This document shows positions 1-7,200 of a stretch of 22,558 nucleotides of DNA, one piece after another. Source of the stretch: an uncultured Fidelibacterota bacterium (GTDB lineage Bacteria; Fidelibacterota; Fidelibacteria; Fidelibacterales; Fidelibacteraceae). The stretch is from the NCBI GenBank assembly GCA_937862595.1, contig CALMFL010000093.1:1-22558 (forward strand), read 5' to 3'. The notes beneath the pieces were generated by a model that had not been told where the DNA came from, searched no databases, and saw only the letters and a list, made by a program, of their open reading frames with translations. The position numbers and the translations under genes were made by a program. The number at the start of each line of letters is the position of its first letter. Position 1 is the first letter of the stretch.

Positions 1-1947
1 GTCTCCGCTGAGATACGCGGTGTAGTTCCGGATGTCGGTTTCGATCGCGGCGATGCGCAGCGAGCTCTGGCGTGCGAGAGGCGAAGCGGAATGATCGGCC
101 GAGACCAGATGATAGTAGTGCAGGGTGCTGTCCTTGGTGTCCTCGCTGAGACTGAGCTCATAATCATAGAGCCAGGCGATCTTATACGCGATGAAGGCTT
201 TATTTTTCTTATCTGTCCGGTCGGATTTCAGCAGGGCTTTCAGCGCATCGACCGCTCCGGAATAGTCTTTTTTATCAATGAAATCCTTTTCGATCCGAAA
301 GATCTTTTCCTGGTTCTCATAGTAGAGAACGGAATCCTGCGGAACGCGGTTCAGAATAAAATCCGTGATCTCGGAATCCGGGAACCGGCGGGCAATGATC
401 CCTTTGACGGAATCCGCCGCCGCCCGGTCGTTCATTTCGTACTCCCAAACGTAGGCCTGCGAGTACAGGGCTTTCGTTACCGGAACCGTAAAATAGTATT
501 CCCGGCTGATCTTTTGATAGATGCTGAGCGCGGTGTCCGGCATATGGAGGTCAAATAGGAAAAGGCCGGCCAGGTTGAACAGTTCCTCAACATAGTCCCC
601 GGCATGTTCAAGATAGAAGGACAGCCGGGCCTGGTATTGCTGGTATTCGGTGTTCGCCACGTGGATCAGGGAGTCGGTCCTGCTGCTGTCCGCAGCCAGC
701 GTATCGGCGAGGATCCGGTTCCGCATGTTCTCTTCGGAGCGGGCGGAATCGGCCAGGAGTTCGTAATGGACCCAGGCGCTGTCGGCAAGTTCGGGAGCAT
801 TTTTCAGTATGCCGCTCAGGTTCTTGTTGATCATGCGGAGCTGGGTCACGCTGACCATGATCTCGGTGGCGAGGCTGCCTTCCTTGCTTTGTTTCCGCTT
901 TGTCTGGGCGCGTTTGAAATAGAATTCGGCGGAATCCAGGTTGGCGGTTTCAATCAGGTAATATTGTCCGAGCCGGTAGGCCGAGCGCGCCCAGGCCTCG
1001 GACTCCCGAACGTTCCGGAAGGTGTTGTCGGGGTCCTCCACAACATAGCGCAGGCGTCCGACGGCTTCTTTTGTGCGCCCTTTCTCGAAGAGGATATTCG
1101 CCTGTTCGTACATGATATCGCCCCAGTACTTGGCAATACGCGCATCCTTCAATGACGCTGCGATCAGATCTTCGGCCTTGTTGTCGTCATTCTGCAAGCG
1201 GTAGATCCGGATATAGGCGATCTGCACCCGGGCGCGCTGCTCGTCGAACTTGATGTTCCTTCCCGCACGGTCGGTGTACTTGAGGGCTTCCGCGTATTCG
1301 CCGCGGTCGATCAGGATATTGACCGCTTCCAGATACATATTGCAGCTGACATCCTTATGCGAGGCTTTTTCGGCGGACTGAATGAAGGCATCGCGGGCTT
1401 TGAGGGAATCGCCTTCCTGAAGCGCAAGGTAGCCCGTCAGGCTGTAGGCATCAGCAAAATAGGCGCGGTTGCCGGAGTTTTCCAAAAACTGTTCCAGCAG
1501 GTCGTAGGCGATCGTTTTTTTCCCCATCTGAAAATAGCTTTTTGAGATCCATAATTTCGCTTCGAAATAGTAGGGACTGTCGGGATAGCGGAGGGTCAGG
1601 GTTTCCAGCTGCTGAATGGCCCGCTCATAGCGTCCGAGCTGGAACTGGCAGACGCTGTTGAAGAAGGTGGCGTCATCCACGTAAGAGGAACGCGGAAATT
1701 TTTCAATGACCACTTCGGCCTGACGGGCGGCTTTATTCAGGGCCGACCGGGTCGGAGTGGAGAGTTCGTTCTTGTTCTCTTCCCCGTTGTACATTTCCTG
1801 GGCGTCGTTGAAATACACCTTTGCATTATAGTAGGTATTGAAATACGCCGCGATATCGCTTCCGATCCGGCTCAGGAAATTTCCCTGGGCAAAAAGCTGC
1901 GTCGTCGTAAGGATCAGCAGCAGGCTATAGTAAAGATGTTTTTTCAT
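1..1947 (-). CDS. Exported TPR-repeat protein, C-terminus outside window
   Basis: An uninterrupted reading frame of 649 codons starts at the ATG at 1945-1947 and runs off the left edge, so only the N-terminal part is visible. The protein begins with a signal peptide (MKKHLYYSLLLILTTTQLFA, likely cut before QGNF) with no lipobox Cys, so it should be exported to the periplasm or beyond. The rest is mostly helical and carries tetratricopeptide-type repeats. Examples are the pairs around 'FPRSSYVDDATFFN' and 'YPDSPYYFEAKLWISKSYFQMG' (roughly residues 60-115), with more degenerate repeats up to the edge. TPR proteins are protein-interaction scaffolds; in FCB bacteria such large exported ones often serve envelope assembly, secretion or gliding. 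No catalytic domain is visible and the partner is unknown. The start lacks a strong Shine-Dalgarno, as is common in this group. The TPR family call is firm; the cellular role is not. Confidence 0.85.
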   Translation of the reverse strand, partial: MKKHLYYSLLLILTTTQLFAQGNFLSRIGSDIAAYFNTYYNAKVYFNDAQEMYNGEENKNELSTPTRSALNKAARQAEVVIEKFPRSSYVDDATFFNSVCQFQLGRYERAIQQLETLTLRYPDSPYYFEAKLWISKSYFQMGKKTIAYDLLEQFLENSGNRAYFADAYSLTGYLALQEGDSLKARDAFIQSAEKASHKDVSCNMYLEAVNILIDRGEYAEALKYTDRAGRNIKFDEQRARVQIAYIRIYRLQNDDNKAEDLIAASLKDARIAKYWGDIMYEQANILFEKGRTKEAVGRLRYVVEDPDNTFRNVRESEAWARSAYRLGQYYLIETANLDSAEFYFKRAQTKRKQSKEGSLATEIMVSVTQLRMINKNLSGILKNAPELADSAWVHYELLADSARSEENMRNRILADTLAADSSRTDSLIHVANTEYQQYQARLSFYLEHAGDYVEELFNLAGLFLFDLHMPDTALSIYQKISREYYFTVPVTKALYSQAYVWEYEMNDRAAADSVKGIIARRFPDSEITDFILNRVPQDSVLYYENQEKIFRIEKDFIDKKDYSGAVDALKALLKSDRTDKKNKAFIAYKIAWLYDYELSLSEDTKDSTLHYYHLVSADHSASPLARQSSLRIAAIETDIRNYTAYLSGD

Positions 1948-1992
1948 GTGGCTTAATCGCCGTGTCCGTTCTGCTTGTTCCGGGTTAGCATG

Positions 1993-2023
1993 CAAAAATA
2001 CACAGAATGCGGGAAGATGCACA
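1993..2023 (-). promoter_or_regulatory. Candidate Bacteroidota-type promoter for the TPR gene
   Basis: On the minus strand, TATTTTTG (1993-2000) matches the Bacteroidota -7 element TANNTTTG exactly. TGTG lies 19 bases upstream (2020-2023), a 3 of 4 match to the -33 TTTG. A start site about 6 bases downstream would leave a leader of about 40 bases before the ATG at 1947. The -33 match is weak and the region is A/T-rich, so this is tentative. The rest of the 1948-2119 gap shows no gene or convincing terminator. Confidence 0.3.
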
Positions 2024-2119
2024 GATTTTTTTTGAATATATAGCGGACCGGCCGAAACATGCCCGGACCTTCTTTTCACCCGGACGCGCCGGAGATCGCC
2101 CTCATGCCGGAAGCGATGA

Positions 2120-2650
2120 TCACTGAACGAAATGACTGAGGATATAAAGCGCCAAACCTGCGGTCGCGCTTCCGAAAAAAGCGCCCGCCAGGATATCGCT
2201 GGGGTAGTGAACCCCGACGTAAATGCGTGAAATGCCGACCAGGACCGCATACACATATACGGGAATGATCAGAACCGGAATGAAATGGCCGACGATCATG
2301 GCAAAAAGGAACGCGGCCGCGGTATGGCCCGAAGGAAAACTGAACTCATCGATGGGATATACCATGTTCTGTATGTCGCTGTGCGCATTAAAGGGCCTCA
2401 CTCTCCGGATGGAATTCTTTAATATCCGATAAAGGGGCATTTCGACCGCGAAGGCGATCAGCATGGCATACAGGACCGGCTTGAAATTTTCCATTTTAAG
2501 AAAGTACATCAGCAGGGGGAGCAGAAAATAAAAGTATCCGTCCCCGATAAAGGAAATGATCCTGAAAAAAACCGGAAGAAAGCTGTTGCGCCGGTAATTG
2601 AAGATCGCCCGGAAGAGACGGAGGTCAAATTGTGATACGCCGGTCTTCAT
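2120..2650 (-). CDS. PAP2-family membrane phosphatase
   Basis: A 176-residue integral membrane protein with all three catalytic motifs of the type 2 phosphatidic acid phosphatase (PAP2) superfamily. They are the KX6RP motif at K78-R85-P86, PSGH at 106-109, and SRX5HX3D at S141-R142/H148/D152, where H148 is the expected nucleophile and H109 the general acid. Hydrophobic stretches at about 25-50, 57-75, 112-135 and 155-172 are membrane helices. Family members remove phosphate from lipid phosphates or pyrophosphates, including undecaprenyl pyrophosphate and lipid A, on the outer face of the inner membrane; the substrate cannot be told here. Its ATG overlaps the stop of the upstream methyltransferase gene as ATGA, so the two are probably translationally coupled. 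Length is normal for a short PAP2 protein. Confidence 0.93.
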   Translation of the reverse strand: MKTGVSQFDLRLFRAIFNYRRNSFLPVFFRIISFIGDGYFYFLLPLLMYFLKMENFKPVLYAMLIAFAVEMPLYRILKNSIRRVRPFNAHSDIQNMVYPIDEFSFPSGHTAAAFLFAMIVGHFIPVLIIPVYVYAVLVGISRIYVGVHYPSDILAGAFFGSATAGLALYILSHFVQ

Positions 2651-3303
2651 GCTTCTTTTCTCAGGGGAACAAAACGGACATCCGTGATGACCCTGCCTTT
2701 CCAGGCGCCGTTCACCTGTTCGTACACGACCAGCAGCTGATCGAATTTTCCCACCGGCAGCAGGAGTTTACCGCCCGGCTTGAGCTGCGACAGCAGAGTT
2801 TCGGGAAGGGCTTCCGGAGCCGCCGAGAGAAGAATGGCATCGTAGGGAGAACGTTTTTTATATCCCGCGTACCCGTTGCCGCAAATGATCTCCGCATTCC
2901 CGACGGAAAGCTCTTTCAGGACATCGCGGCTGCGGTCCGCCAGGGTCCGCTCAAGTTCTATGCCGATGACCTGTTTGACCAGAAGGGAGAGAAGGGCGGC
3001 GACGTATCCGGAGCCCGAACCGATCTCCAGAACCTTGTATCCGGGTTTCAGCTCCAGGGTTTCCAGCATCAGGGCGACTACATAGGGCTGCGAGATCGTC
3101 TGTCCGCATCCGATGGGCACGGCCTGATCGCGGTAGGCGTATTCCGCTTCCGCCGGGGGCAGGAAGACATGCCGGGGGATGGCCAAAAATGCATCCAGCA
3201 CACGGCGGTCCCGGATACCGTATTCCCGGAGCAGGGAGACCATTTTTTCGCGTTTGGTAAATTTACCGAGATCAGCGTATTGGGATATATTAATTCGTTT
3301 CAT
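2647..3303 (-). CDS. pcm: Protein-L-isoaspartate O-methyltransferase
   Basis: A 218-residue SAM-dependent methyltransferase that repairs isoaspartyl residues in aged proteins by methylating the alpha-carboxyl of L-isoaspartate. The PCMT hallmarks are in order: GQTISQP at 67-73, SAM motif I VLEIGSGSGY at 91-100, the acidic residue E117 (IELE) that should bind the ribose of SAM, AILLSAAPEALP at 156-167 (motif II), LKPGGKLLLPVG at 174-185 (motif III), and VRFVPL at 209-214. Length matches the family. It has no signal peptide, so it is cytoplasmic. It sits 33 bases downstream of the ABC ATPase gene and overlaps the PAP2 gene by 4 bases, implying one transcript. In many bacteria pcm neighbours other stress or stationary-phase genes, but nothing here shows how it is regulated. 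No clear Shine-Dalgarno precedes the ATG. Confidence 0.95.
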   Translation of the reverse strand: MKRINISQYADLGKFTKREKMVSLLREYGIRDRRVLDAFLAIPRHVFLPPAEAEYAYRDQAVPIGCGQTISQPYVVALMLETLELKPGYKVLEIGSGSGYVAALLSLLVKQVIGIELERTLADRSRDVLKELSVGNAEIICGNGYAGYKKRSPYDAILLSAAPEALPETLLSQLKPGGKLLLPVGKFDQLLVVYEQVNGAWKGRVITDVRFVPLRKEA

Positions 3304-3336
3304 TTCGGAGCAAAAAAGGGAGGAGAATCATACTTG

Positions 3337-4062
3337 TTACTGTTGTTTGTTAACGGGTCTGTTACGGGGCGCGGGTTTGCGCTGGTATGTTTTTTCAACC
3401 CGTATGATATGTCCTTTGTGCATGACCAGCGTAATGTCGACCACATGATGGCGGACAAGGGATTGCACGGAGGCAAAGACCAGTGTCCGGCTGTCCTGTT
3501 TTACGCTTTTTTTCAGCATCGTAACATATTTTTTTACAAAATGCTCATCCAGGGCGTCAAATCCGGGTTCATCAATGATGACCAGGCGGGTATCCTGAAG
3601 GAATACCTTCAGAAGCTCGATCTTTCTTCGCGTACCGGATGAAAGGGTTGCCATCTTCTGATTGGCAACGGTATGCAGGGCATACTCTTCCAACAATTCC
3701 ATCACCCTGCTGTGCGCAAGCGGTGACGAAAGCCTTTTTGCCTTGACGGCATCCAGGAGGGTTGCCAGGGGCGTTTTCTTTTCGTTCCCGATATCCTGGC
3801 GCACATAGGTGATCAATCCTTTTACGATCTTTCCGGAGTACTGCTTCTTAGCCCCGGATTTTCCTTCAAAATAAATAGTACCTTCGTCAATCTTCTGTTC
3901 ATGGGCAAAAATATCCAACAACATGCTCTTGCCGGATCCGTTCGGACCCTGGATCTGATAAATCAGTCCCGGAAAAAGTGTGGACGCATAGATCTCAATG
4001 GATTGGTCCTGTTTTTTTACTTTGATATTTTCAAGTTGAAGAAGCGGAGTTTGTTCACTCAT
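3337..4062 (-). CDS. Stand-alone ABC-type ATPase with atypical signature and H-loop
   Basis: A 241-residue ABC ATPase domain protein, cytoplasmic and without membrane segments. Numbering from the chosen start: Walker A GPNGSGKS at 39-46, Q-loop Gln at Q89, signature LSSGT at 140-144 in place of LSGGQ, and Walker B RLVIIDEP at 159-166 with the catalytic Glu at 165. The H-loop position, where a His normally follows the hydrophobic strand, reads FASVQS, with Val at 199. The last 20 residues are basic and Pro/Asn-rich. I chose ATG 4060-4062 because GAAAGG lies 9 bases upstream; the frame stays open upstream to 4110 (257 residues). No permease gene is adjacent, so the partner is either encoded elsewhere or absent. 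It may be the ATPase of an exporter or a non-transport ABC protein. It leads the pcm-PAP2 cluster and is divergent from feoA. The ABC fold is certain; function is not recognised. Confidence 0.85.
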   Translation of the reverse strand: MSEQTPLLQLENIKVKKQDQSIEIYASTLFPGLIYQIQGPNGSGKSMLLDIFAHEQKIDEGTIYFEGKSGAKKQYSGKIVKGLITYVRQDIGNEKKTPLATLLDAVKAKRLSSPLAHSRVMELLEEYALHTVANQKMATLSSGTRRKIELLKVFLQDTRLVIIDEPGFDALDEHFVKKYVTMLKKSVKQDSRTLVFASVQSLVRHHVVDITLVMHKGHIIRVEKTYQRKPAPRNRPVNKQQ

Positions 4063-4071
4063 AATCATTAA

Positions 4072-4077
4072 CCTTTC
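4072..4077 (-). promoter_or_regulatory. Ribosome binding site that decides the ABC ATPase start
   Basis: GAAAGG on the minus strand lies 9 bases upstream of the ATG at 4060-4062 and favours that start over the in-frame ATGs at 4066-4068 (too close) and 4108-4110. A stronger GGAGGAG (4086-4092) lies further upstream but is not well spaced for any in-frame ATG. Confidence 0.45.
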
Positions 4078-4213
4078 AACGTATTCTCCTCCCGGTTTTT
4101 CAAAAAGCACTGAAACATACTGTATATTATGCGAAAATAAAATAGGTTTTTTATTCCCGGGCAGGCTATTTGACGGGACGCGCTTCCGGGCTTACCGCTT
4201 TTTCCGGGCGCAA

Positions 4214-4240
4214 AATAATTGAGACTGATTCTCAATTATT
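4214..4240. promoter_or_regulatory. Fur box (metal-responsive operator) upstream of feoA
   Basis: A perfect 11-base inverted repeat: AATAATTGAGA (4214-4224) and TCTCAATTATT (4230-4240) around the 5-base centre CTGAT. The inner 19 bases match 16 of 19 positions of the classic Fur-site variant AATGAGAATGATTCTCATT. It lies 37 bases upstream of the feoA start. The left arm contains AATAAT, a possible -10 hexamer, so Fe2+-loaded Fur bound here would block transcription. The gene for a Fur-family repressor is the last gene of the same unit, which suggests autoregulation. The site lies in the divergent region between feoA and the ABC ATPase gene, 151 bases from the latter start; whether it also controls that gene is unknown. 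Confidence 0.87.
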
Positions 4241-4277
4241 GCTTGGATTGTCCGGGGAATCTTGTTATTTTCGCAGC

Positions 4278-4598
4278 ATGAGGACCGAAGCCTTAAAAAA
4301 CGAACCCCTGCCCCTGAGCGACGCCGTGATCGGGATGCGCTATCTTGTCACGGTCGTCAGCGCACAGGGCGTTATCCGGCAGCGCATGCTCGACATGGGA
4401 CTGGTCCCGGGCGCACGCCTGGTCGTGGTTCGTTTTGCCCCCTTGGGGGATCCGATCGAGATCCGCATCAACCGTTTTTTCATGAGTCTGCGAAAAGAGG
4501 AGGCGCGGCAGGTTGAGGTATTGCCGCTCGGCCCCTGCCCCCGCAGGGAACAGGCGACCGGTACAGGGTTCATGAGGCGCTTCCGTGGCAACTGCTAA
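4278..4598 (+). CDS. feoA: Ferrous iron transport accessory protein FeoA
   Basis: A small cytoplasmic SH3-like protein of 106 residues that works with the FeoB permease in Fe2+ import. The FeoA core spans about residues 12-83. It shows the typical MLDMGLVPGARLVVV segment followed by APLGDPIEIRI and a C-terminal strand pattern ending EVLPL. I chose the ATG at 4278 because the core begins shortly after it and the upstream in-frame sequence (from 4170) overlaps the Fur box and shows no family similarity. There is no good Shine-Dalgarno. The C-terminal tail beyond about residue 85 (PCPRREQATGTGFMRRF) is longer than in most FeoA proteins and is basic. The stop overlaps the feoB GTG start by 14 bases, so the two are translationally coupled. 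Fur regulation is expected from the operator upstream. Confidence 0.92.
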   Translation: MRTEALKNEPLPLSDAVIGMRYLVTVVSAQGVIRQRMLDMGLVPGARLVVVRFAPLGDPIEIRINRFFMSLRKEEARQVEVLPLGPCPRREQATGTGFMRRFRGNC

Positions 4599-6696
4599 AA
4601 CCATTCATGTCGCGCTTGCGGGGAATCCGAATTCCGGAAAGACCTCGGTGTTCAACTGCCTGGCCGGCGCAAATCAGCGCGTGGGGAATTTCAGCGGCGT
4701 TACCGTTGAAAAAGTAGAAGGCAGCTTTCAGCACAGGGGCTATACGATCCGTCTGGTGGACCTTCCCGGCACCTACAGCCTCTCCCCCTACAGCCCCGAG
4801 GAAAAGGTGGCGCGCGACTATATCCTTTTCCAGAAACCGGACATGGTCGTCAACGTGGTCGACGCCACGAACCTCGAACGCAATCTGGTGCTCACGACTC
4901 AGCTGATGGACCTGGAGGTCGAGCTTCTGGTCGTTCTGAACATGTATGATGAGGTCGAGAAACAGAAGACAACGATCGACATTGAACAATTCGAGCATCT
5001 GTTCGGGGCGCACACCATCCCGGTCTCCGCGGTGACGAAATTCGGCATCCGGGAACTGCTGGACCATATCGTCGACATCAAATCGGGTGCGATCGACACC
5101 AAAAAATACAAGCATACCTATACGGACAGGACGGAAGAGCACATCCGCCGGATCACGGAGCTTGTCGGGGATCGCACGCTGCGGCCCGAACTGCCTGACC
5201 GCTGGCTCGCGATCAAGCTGATCGAAAATGATCCCGACGTCATCTCCCTGCTGCAGCGTTCGTCCGGCTGGGAAAAGGTCCGGCCGGCGATGGAAAGCAT
5301 CCGTGCGGATATCCAGAAATCCAACCGCATGGAGCCGGACATCTATCTGATGGAAGAACGGTCGGCGTTTATCCGCGGCGCCCTTCAGGAAACCGTCCGC
5401 AACACGGAAGCCGAGGCGGAAACGCTTACGGAGAAGATCGACAATATCCTGCTTCACCGCGTTCTGGGCCTGCCCCTGTTTCTCTTTTTCATGTACCTGA
5501 TCTTTCAGCTGACCTTCCGCCTGGGCGAATACCCCATGCACTGGATCGAAAGCTTTTTTCACATGATCTCACAGGCGCTTTCCGCCGTCATCCCCGATTC
5601 CATCGTCAAATCCGTTCTGCTCGACGGGGTCATCGCGGGCGTCGGAGGGGTCCTGGTGTTCCTGCCGAATATCCTCATTCTGTTCCTGTGCATCTCGGTG
5701 CTCGAAGCAACGGGCTATATGGCGCGGGTGGCCTTTGTCATCGACAAGCTGATGCACCGGATCGGTCTGCACGGAAAATCCTTTATTCCCATGATCACCG
5801 GGTTCGGCTGCACGGTGCCCGCCCTGATGGCCGCCCGGACGCTCCGCAACCGCGGGGACCGCATCGCAACGATGATGGCCGTCCCCTTTTTCAGCTGCGG
5901 CGCCAAGCTTCCCGTCTATACGGTCATCATCTCCGCCTTTTTCGCGCCAGGCATCGCGGGGAACGTGCTTTTCGGCATTTATCTCTTCGGGGTGCTGATC
6001 GGACTGATCAGCGCCAAGCTTATGAAATCGACCGCTTTCCGCGATGAATCGGAACCTTTCGTCATGGAGCTGCCCCCCTACCGCAAGCCTTCTGCCCGCT
6101 CCATGTTCAAGCAGACCGGATTCCGCGCCTGGATGTACATCCGGAAGGCCGGAACGGTCATTCTGGCCGCGAGCATTATCATCTGGTTCGCCGGGACTTA
6201 CCCCAAGAATCAGGACGTCCACCGGCGCTATGAACAGCTGCGGCAGGAGCAGCCGGCCGATATCGCAAAACTGGACCGTCTGGAAAATGCGGAGCAGCTG
6301 CCCTACAGCGTGGCGGGACGGATCGGGAAATTCCTTGAGCCGCTAACCCGTCCCCTGGGTTTTGACTGGCGCCTGAATATCGCGCTGGTGAACGGACTTG
6401 CCGCAAAAGAGATCGTGGTCTCGACCATGGGGACCATCTATGCGATCGGCGATACGGAAAGCGACCCCTCGTCGCTGGCCGAATCGCTGAGAAACGACCC
6501 GGCCTACAGCCCGGCGACGGGACTGGCCTTTATGGTCTTTGTCCTGCTCTACATCCCCTGCATGGCCTCGGTGGCCGTCTTTTCCCGGGAAAGCAATTCG
6601 AAAAAATGGACCGTGATCTTCGTTTCCTACACCCTGGTCGTCGCATGGATCTTCTCTTTCCTGGTCTATCAGGGAGCGTCATTGCTCGGAATGTAA
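4585..6696 (+). CDS. feoB: Ferrous iron transporter FeoB (GTPase-permease)
   Basis: A 703-residue inner-membrane Fe2+ permease with an N-terminal G-protein domain. The GTPase motifs are G1 GNPNSGKT at 13-20, G2 around GVT (T40), G3 DLPG at 59-62, G4 NMYD at 119-122 and G5 SAV at 148-150. A GDI-like helical domain follows to about residue 280. The membrane domain then starts near HRVLGLPLFLFF (291-302) and carries the two conserved Gate signatures with their cysteines, GFGCTVPA (406-413) and FFSCGAKLPVY (435-445). Late helices include NGLAAKEIVVSTMG and the YIPCMA Cys. Length is typical. The start is GTG at 4585 with GAGG about 9 bases upstream inside feoA. No separate FeoC gene is present; the Fur-family gene follows instead. 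Gene order feoA-feoB-fur with tight spacing indicates one operon. Confidence 0.97.
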   Translation: MATAKTIHVALAGNPNSGKTSVFNCLAGANQRVGNFSGVTVEKVEGSFQHRGYTIRLVDLPGTYSLSPYSPEEKVARDYILFQKPDMVVNVVDATNLERNLVLTTQLMDLEVELLVVLNMYDEVEKQKTTIDIEQFEHLFGAHTIPVSAVTKFGIRELLDHIVDIKSGAIDTKKYKHTYTDRTEEHIRRITELVGDRTLRPELPDRWLAIKLIENDPDVISLLQRSSGWEKVRPAMESIRADIQKSNRMEPDIYLMEERSAFIRGALQETVRNTEAEAETLTEKIDNILLHRVLGLPLFLFFMYLIFQLTFRLGEYPMHWIESFFHMISQALSAVIPDSIVKSVLLDGVIAGVGGVLVFLPNILILFLCISVLEATGYMARVAFVIDKLMHRIGLHGKSFIPMITGFGCTVPALMAARTLRNRGDRIATMMAVPFFSCGAKLPVYTVIISAFFAPGIAGNVLFGIYLFGVLIGLISAKLMKSTAFRDESEPFVMELPPYRKPSARSMFKQTGFRAWMYIRKAGTVILAASIIIWFAGTYPKNQDVHRRYEQLRQEQPADIAKLDRLENAEQLPYSVAGRIGKFLEPLTRPLGFDWRLNIALVNGLAAKEIVVSTMGTIYAIGDTESDPSSLAESLRNDPAYSPATGLAFMVFVLLYIPCMASVAVFSRESNSKKWTVIFVSYTLVVAWIFSFLVYQGASLLGM

Positions 6697-6707
6697 GGGA
6701 GTGCCGA

Positions 6708-7154
6708 ATGGTTGATCATCAGTACGCCTTTAAGCAGTTCACAGACTATTTGCGCTCGGAAGGCAAAAGCATTACGCCGGAACGGCTTGATATCCTGGAC
6801 CTTGTTCTTCATGAAAAAGGCCATTTCCGGATCGAAGACGTCATCCGCAAGAACGAGCGGGTTTCCCGGGCGACGGTCTACCGCACCCTGAAAACCATTG
6901 AGGATGCCGGGCTGATCAAATATATCCGCACCATCCATGATGAAAAGATCTTTGAGGTCGTAAAGGAACATCACGACCATATGATCTGCGAGGTTTGCGG
7001 GAAGATCATCGAATTTCACGATCCCGAGCTCGAATCCCTGCAGAACGATATCTGCGCCTCCCGGGGCTTCTCCCCCACCCGCCATACGATGAAGATCTTC
7101 GGGATCTGCCCGGCATGCCAGAAGCGCCGGTCTCAGGAAAACACCCCCGCATAG
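6708..7154 (+). CDS. fur: Fur-family metal-responsive repressor
   Basis: A 148-residue winged-helix regulator of the Fur/PerR/Zur family. The N-terminal DNA-binding domain (about 5-85) ends in the recognition-helix region RVSRATVYRTLKTIEDAGL (51-69). The C-terminal metal-binding and dimerisation domain carries the HHDH cluster (88-91), CX2C at C94/C97, E102/H104, H126 and a second CX2C at C134/C137; both Cys pairs of a structural zinc site are present. I chose ATG 6708 because AAGGGAG (6695-6701) lies 6 bases upstream and the family similarity begins there; the frame itself is open further back into feoB. The gene begins 11 bases after the feoB stop and ends at a strong terminator. Linkage to feoAB and the Fur box at 4214-4240 make Fe2+-responsive Fur the best assignment, although PerR- or Zur-like specificity cannot be excluded by motif. 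Confidence 0.93.
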   Translation: MVDHQYAFKQFTDYLRSEGKSITPERLDILDLVLHEKGHFRIEDVIRKNERVSRATVYRTLKTIEDAGLIKYIRTIHDEKIFEVVKEHHDHMICEVCGKIIEFHDPELESLQNDICASRGFSPTRHTMKIFGICPACQKRRSQENTPA

Positions 7155-7180
7155 AAAAGCCCCGGAAACCGGGGCTTTTT
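7155..7180. terminator. Bidirectional intrinsic terminator after fur
   Basis: A perfect 11-bp stem, AAAAGCCCCGG / CCGGGGCTTTT, with an AAA loop, directly after the fur stop codon. It ends in TTTTT on the plus strand, and on the minus strand the stem is followed by TTTT. It can therefore end both the feoA-feoB-fur transcript and the convergent glycoside hydrolase operon that stops at 7201. Confidence 0.95.
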
Positions 7181-7200
7181 GCTTTTATTTATAACGACCC

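Noticed and set aside
604..1155. Plus-strand open frame of 183 codons inside the TPR region
   Set aside because: It lies opposite the continuous 649-codon TPR frame, which has a signal peptide and repeats; the plus frame has no recognisable features.
2030..2115. Possible hairpin terminator downstream of the PAP2 gene
   Set aside because: GC-rich inverted segments are present but none forms a clean stem followed by a T tract.
4570..5562. Minus-strand open frame of 330 codons
   Set aside because: It overlaps the full GTPase domain of FeoB on the opposite strand and has no family features.
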